From Thermogutta sp. (GTDB taxonomy: Bacteria; Planctomycetota; Planctomycetia; Pirellulales; Thermoguttaceae), in contig JAAZNR010000583.1 in assembly GCA_012798155.1 (NCBI GenBank), positions 1 through 6,754 of the forward strand: a DNA stretch of 6,754 nucleotides, written 5' to 3'. Shown in pieces: positions 5,307 through 6,754 of this stretch. The notes under the pieces were generated by a model, which saw only the letters and a list, made by a program, of their open reading frames with translations, was not told the DNA's origin and searched no databases. Within the stretch, counting starts at the first letter, position 1. Every line of letters starts with the position of its first letter. Both the position numbers and the translations under genes were made by a program.

Positions 5307-5324
5307 GTCCGATGAATATCGGAC
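5307..5324. promoter_or_regulatory. Operator-like palindrome upstream of ferritin
   Basis: GTCCGAT (5307-5313), a 4-nt centre GAAT, and ATCGGAC (5318-5324) form a perfect 7-bp inverted repeat in the AT-rich island, about 100 bp before the ferritin start. A short perfect palindrome in a likely promoter fits a dimeric repressor or activator, plausibly responding to iron or oxidative stress. It does not look like a classical Fur box (GATAATGATAATCATTATC type), and I cannot name the regulator. Confidence 0.4.
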
Positions 5325-5336
5325 TTATCATATCCG

Positions 5337-5388
5337 CAACGGCCAAACAACGGCCAAAAGAACTACGTAAGAAGGACCACGTAAGAAG
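5337..5388. repeat. Two adjacent short tandem duplications in the ferritin leader
   Basis: CAACGGCCAAA is perfectly duplicated head to tail (5337-5347 and 5348-5358). ACGTAAGAAG then occurs twice at 14-bp spacing (5365-5374 and 5379-5388). They lie 35-86 bp upstream of the ferritin start. They may be slippage products or paired protein or RNA sites; no function can be assigned. Confidence 0.75.
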
Positions 5389-5392
5389 TGTG

Positions 5393-5415
5393 CGGTGGTC
5401 TGCCACCGACAGGAG
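5393..5415 (+). promoter_or_regulatory. Hairpin beside the Shine-Dalgarno of ferritin
   Basis: CGGTGG (5393-5398), loop TCTG, CCACCG (5403-5408) form a perfect 6-bp stem that ends 2 nt before the AGGAG ribosome site (5411-5415). AGGAG lies 7 nt before the ATG at 5423 and decides that start. The stem does not cover AGGAG, so it may tune ribosome access rather than block it. Any regulatory role is inferred. Confidence 0.5.
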
Positions 5416-5422
5416 CTGAACA

Positions 5423-5926
5423 ATGCTGAGTCCCAAAATGTTGCAGGCGCTGAACGATCAGTTGCAAGCCGAGTATTTTTCCTCTTACCTCTACCTGGCC
5501 ATGGCGGCCCGGTGCGCCGATTTGAATCTGCCGGGGTTCGCGCACTGGTTCCGCGTTCAGGTGCAGGAGGAGAACCAACACGCCTTGAAGTTCTTCGACT
5601 ACATCCTGCTCCGCCGCGGGACGGTGGAGCTGAAGGGCATCGAAAAGCCCAAGGGCGATTGGCCCGATGCCCCGACCGTGGTCGAGGACGCCCTGAAGCA
5701 TGAACAGTACATCACCCAGCGGATCCACAACTTGGTCAAACTGGCGCGGGAGGAAAACGACCCTGCCACCGAGGCTTTTCTGCAGTGGTTCGTCACCGAG
5801 CAGGTGGAAGAGGAGGCTTCGGTGGACGGTCTGGTGCAACAATTGAAGATTCTGGGGGATAGCCCGTCCGGGCTGTTCATTATGGACCGCGAGCTGGCCA
5901 AGCGGCAGGTTGGCGGCGCGGAGTGA
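5423..5926 (+). CDS. ftnA: Ferritin, FtnA type (non-haem)
   Basis: This 167-residue four-helix-bundle protein should assemble into a 24-subunit shell that oxidises Fe(II) and stores it as ferric mineral in the cytoplasm. All residues of the FtnA ferroxidase centre appear at the same numbers as in E. coli FtnA: E17, Y24, E50, H53, E94, Q127, E130 (di-iron sites A and B), with E49, E126 and E129 near the third site. The N-terminus MLSPKMLQALNDQLQAEY is typical. No haem-binding methionine of bacterioferritin type is evident at the expected place (residue 52 is Q), which favours ferritin over Bfr. Length matches the family (about 165). The start is supported by AGGAG at 5411-5415. It is transcribed alone, between the hsp20 terminator and its own. 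Its neighbour hsp20 is also a stress-protection gene, but they do not share a transcript by sequence evidence. Confidence 0.95.
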   Translation: MLSPKMLQALNDQLQAEYFSSYLYLAMAARCADLNLPGFAHWFRVQVQEENQHALKFFDYILLRRGTVELKGIEKPKGDWPDAPTVVEDALKHEQYITQRIHNLVKLAREENDPATEAFLQWFVTEQVEEEASVDGLVQQLKILGDSPSGLFIMDRELAKRQVGGAE

Positions 5927-5983
5927 ACGACCGGACATTCCATCCGCTTCGTTGATGTGAACCCCAATGGCTGATTTCGGGAT

Positions 5984-6007
5984 GGGGCGTTACAGGAAGG
6001 ACGCCCC
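5984..6007 (+). other. Hairpin in the ferritin 3' UTR
   Basis: GGGGCGT (5984-5990) and ACGCCCC (6001-6007) form a perfect 7-bp stem with a 10-nt loop. No T-tract follows, so it is not a terminator by itself. It precedes the true terminator by 28 nt and may stabilise the transcript end. Confidence 0.5.
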
Positions 6008-6034
6008 CTGTCCGGGCAATCCCACTTCCCTTGG

Positions 6035-6063
6035 CCGCCGGCAATGTGCCGGCGGTTCTTTTT
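6035..6063 (+). terminator. Intrinsic terminator of ferritin
   Basis: CCGCCGGC (6035-6042), loop AATGT, GCCGGCGG (6048-6055) form a perfect 8-bp GC stem followed by TTCTTTTT (6056-6063). It sits about 110 nt after the ferritin stop and separates that unit from leuS. Confidence 0.88.
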
Positions 6064-6202
6064 GGACGGTGCGGCAGGAGGAGAAACGAACGGCCGGTCC
6101 CCGGTATGTCTTGCCGCCGGGGGCGGGAAAGTGCCCGTCAACTGGTGTCCGGCTTTTCGTCTTGCCGCCGGCGCCGGTTTGTCTTGCCGCTGCCCCGCAC
6201 CC

Positions 6203-6232
6203 TTGGCCGCTTTCCCGTGTGCCGGGTAGAAT
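6203..6232 (+). promoter_or_regulatory. Candidate sigma-70-type promoter of leuS
   Basis: TTGGCC (6203-6208), an 18-nt spacer and TAGAAT (6227-6232) resemble a housekeeping promoter. The start would be near 6239, giving a leader of about 165 nt. The -10 hexamer and spacer length are the same as in the candidate dxr promoter. It lies after the ferritin terminator, where a new promoter is needed. Found by eye. Confidence 0.35.
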
Positions 6233-6250
6233 CAGCTTTTTGTGCCGATC

Positions 6251-6292
6251 GCGGTCACGCGACCGCAATGCCCGGCGGCGTGTCGGCCGCCG
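6251..6292 (+). other. Tandem hairpins in the predicted leuS leader
   Basis: GCGGTC (6251-6256), loop ACGC, GACCGC (6261-6266) are followed by CGGCGGC (6273-6279), a 6-nt loop and GCCGCCG (6286-6292). Both stems are perfect. There is no T-tract, no evident leucine-rich leader peptide and no recognisable T-box sequence, so classical attenuation is not supported. They may be structural or incidental in GC-rich DNA. Confidence 0.4.
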
Positions 6293-6403
6293 ATAAGAAC
6301 ACGGTGGTCCCGGCAGAGGAATCGAGGAATCTCGGGCGGCGGTTCCGCGCCCGCGGCCCGCCAAGGGGTGTTGCCAAGGAAGCTTTGCGAGGGAAAAACG
6401 GAC

Positions 6404-6754
6404 ATGCCGCGCTATAATCCGGCCGAAATCGAACCGAAGTGGCAGCAGTATTGGGAAAAGGGCAAGACCTTCGCCACGCCGCGTCTGCCGGCCGGTCCCA
6501 AGACGTACGTCTTGGACATGTTTCCCTATCCCAGCGGCGACGGTCTGCACGTCGGCCATCCCGAAGGTTACACCGCGACCGACATCATGTGCCGTTTCTA
6601 TCGCATGAACGGACGCAGCGTGCTGCACCCGATGGGCTGGGACGCCTTCGGGTTGCCGGCCGAACAACACGCCAAACGCACCGGAACGCATCCGCGAGTC
6701 ACGACCGAGCGGAATATCGCCAACTTCCGCCGCCAACTCAAGATGATCGGTTTC
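6404..6754 (+). CDS. leuS: Leucyl-tRNA synthetase, N-terminal part (runs off the window)
   Basis: Only the first 117 codons are present; the frame is open to the last base. The enzyme activates leucine with ATP and charges tRNA-Leu in the cytoplasm, as a class I synthetase. The start [19 protein letters not shown] is typical. The catalytic HIGH-type motif is HVGH (49-52) in [20 protein letters not shown], followed by [13 protein letters not shown] (83-95), a conserved LeuRS segment. Compared with E. coli (PSGRLHMGHVRNYTIGD), there is one extra residue before the motif (DG in place of R) and PEGYTATD after it, a variant I associate with some non-proteobacterial LeuRS enzymes. The ATG at 6404 gives the normal N-terminus, though its ribosome site is weak. 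The KMSKS motif and editing domain would lie beyond the window. Confidence 0.97.
   Translation, partial: MPRYNPAEIEPKWQQYWEKGKTFATPRLPAGPKTYVLDMFPYPSGDGLHVGHPEGYTATDIMCRFYRMNGRSVLHPMGWDAFGLPAEQHAKRTGTHPRVTTERNIANFRRQLKMIGF

Larger units (their letters stand above)
5035..5422. other. Gene-free region upstream of ferritin
   Basis: I see no convincing gene in these 388 bases. There is a nested imperfect hairpin at 5142-5170 (CCTTCC/GGAAGG outside, GACG/CGTC inside) without a T-tract. The stretch 5285-5335 is clearly AT-richer than its surroundings and carries a direct repeat CATATCC (5295-5301 and 5329-5335) around the palindrome at 5307-5324. The ferritin promoter is most likely here, but I could not assign convincing -35/-10 boxes; TATCAT at 5326-5331 is a weak -10 candidate. 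Confidence 0.5.
6064..6403. other. Gene-free region upstream of leuS, with short direct repeats
   Basis: No credible gene is seen in these 340 bases. GTCTTGCCGCCGG occurs at 6108-6120 and 6159-6171, and its first ten bases again at 6181-6190, all in the same orientation. The rest is very GC-rich with many CGGC/GCCG runs. A candidate promoter (6203-6232) and two hairpins (6251-6292) lie towards leuS. The ribosome site before the leuS ATG is weak: GAGGG at 6389-6393 ends 10 nt away. Confidence 0.5.

Noticed and set aside
6413..6418. Perfect TATAAT near the leuS start
   Set aside because: It is codons 4-5 of leuS (Tyr-Asn in the conserved N-terminus) and has no -35 partner at a suitable distance.
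5990..6736. 248-codon minus-strand open frame opposite the leuS start
   Set aside because: It overlaps the ferritin terminator and the conserved HIGH region of LeuRS, and its composition is low-complexity.

Overview
The window is GC-rich bacterial DNA that probably comes from a planctomycete (Planctomycetota). This rests on three things: an enlarged, multi-PDZ RseP-type protease; a leucyl-tRNA synthetase with the [18 protein letters not shown] variant of the HIGH region; and a dxr-rseP gene pair. The phylum call is an inference from protein style, not a database result. Five protein genes are well supported: rseP, dxr, a small heat-shock protein (Hsp20), a ferritin and the 5' part of leuS.

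Layout. Positions 1-354 have no convincing gene. They hold an array of CTCTGCG-type heptamers (47-119) and a 179-bp inverted-repeat-bounded element (180-358), which resembles a MITE and whose right end contains the rseP stop codon. On the minus strand, dxr (3740-2574) and rseP (2589-355) form an overlapping two-gene operon: isoprenoid precursor synthesis followed by an intramembrane site-2 protease. A plausible housekeeping promoter lies just upstream of dxr. Positions 3741-4447 are a divergent regulatory region with a 15-bp tandem repeat, two tight back-to-back hairpins, two matching 15-mer palindromes spaced 30 bp apart, a near-consensus IHF-like site and a textbook -24/-12 (sigma-54) promoter. 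A leader of about 250 nt then runs to hsp20 (4448-4897). hsp20 is followed by a chain of hairpins ending in a strong intrinsic terminator (5007-5034).

Positions 5035-5422 hold no gene. They carry an operator-like palindrome in an AT-rich island, two short tandem duplications and a hairpin beside the ribosome binding site of the ferritin gene (5423-5926). The ferritin has the full FtnA-type ferroxidase site and ends in its own terminator (6035-6063). A second gene-free stretch (6064-6403) has short direct repeats, a plausible promoter and two leader hairpins before leuS, which starts at 6404 and runs off the window.

The coding content is ordinary: core metabolism and translation plus two stress-protection proteins. 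The most interesting material is regulatory. The hsp20 upstream region has the arrangement expected of an enhancer-dependent sigma-54 heat-shock promoter (paired upstream sites, possible bend site, -24/-12 box). I see no undescribed multi-gene system.
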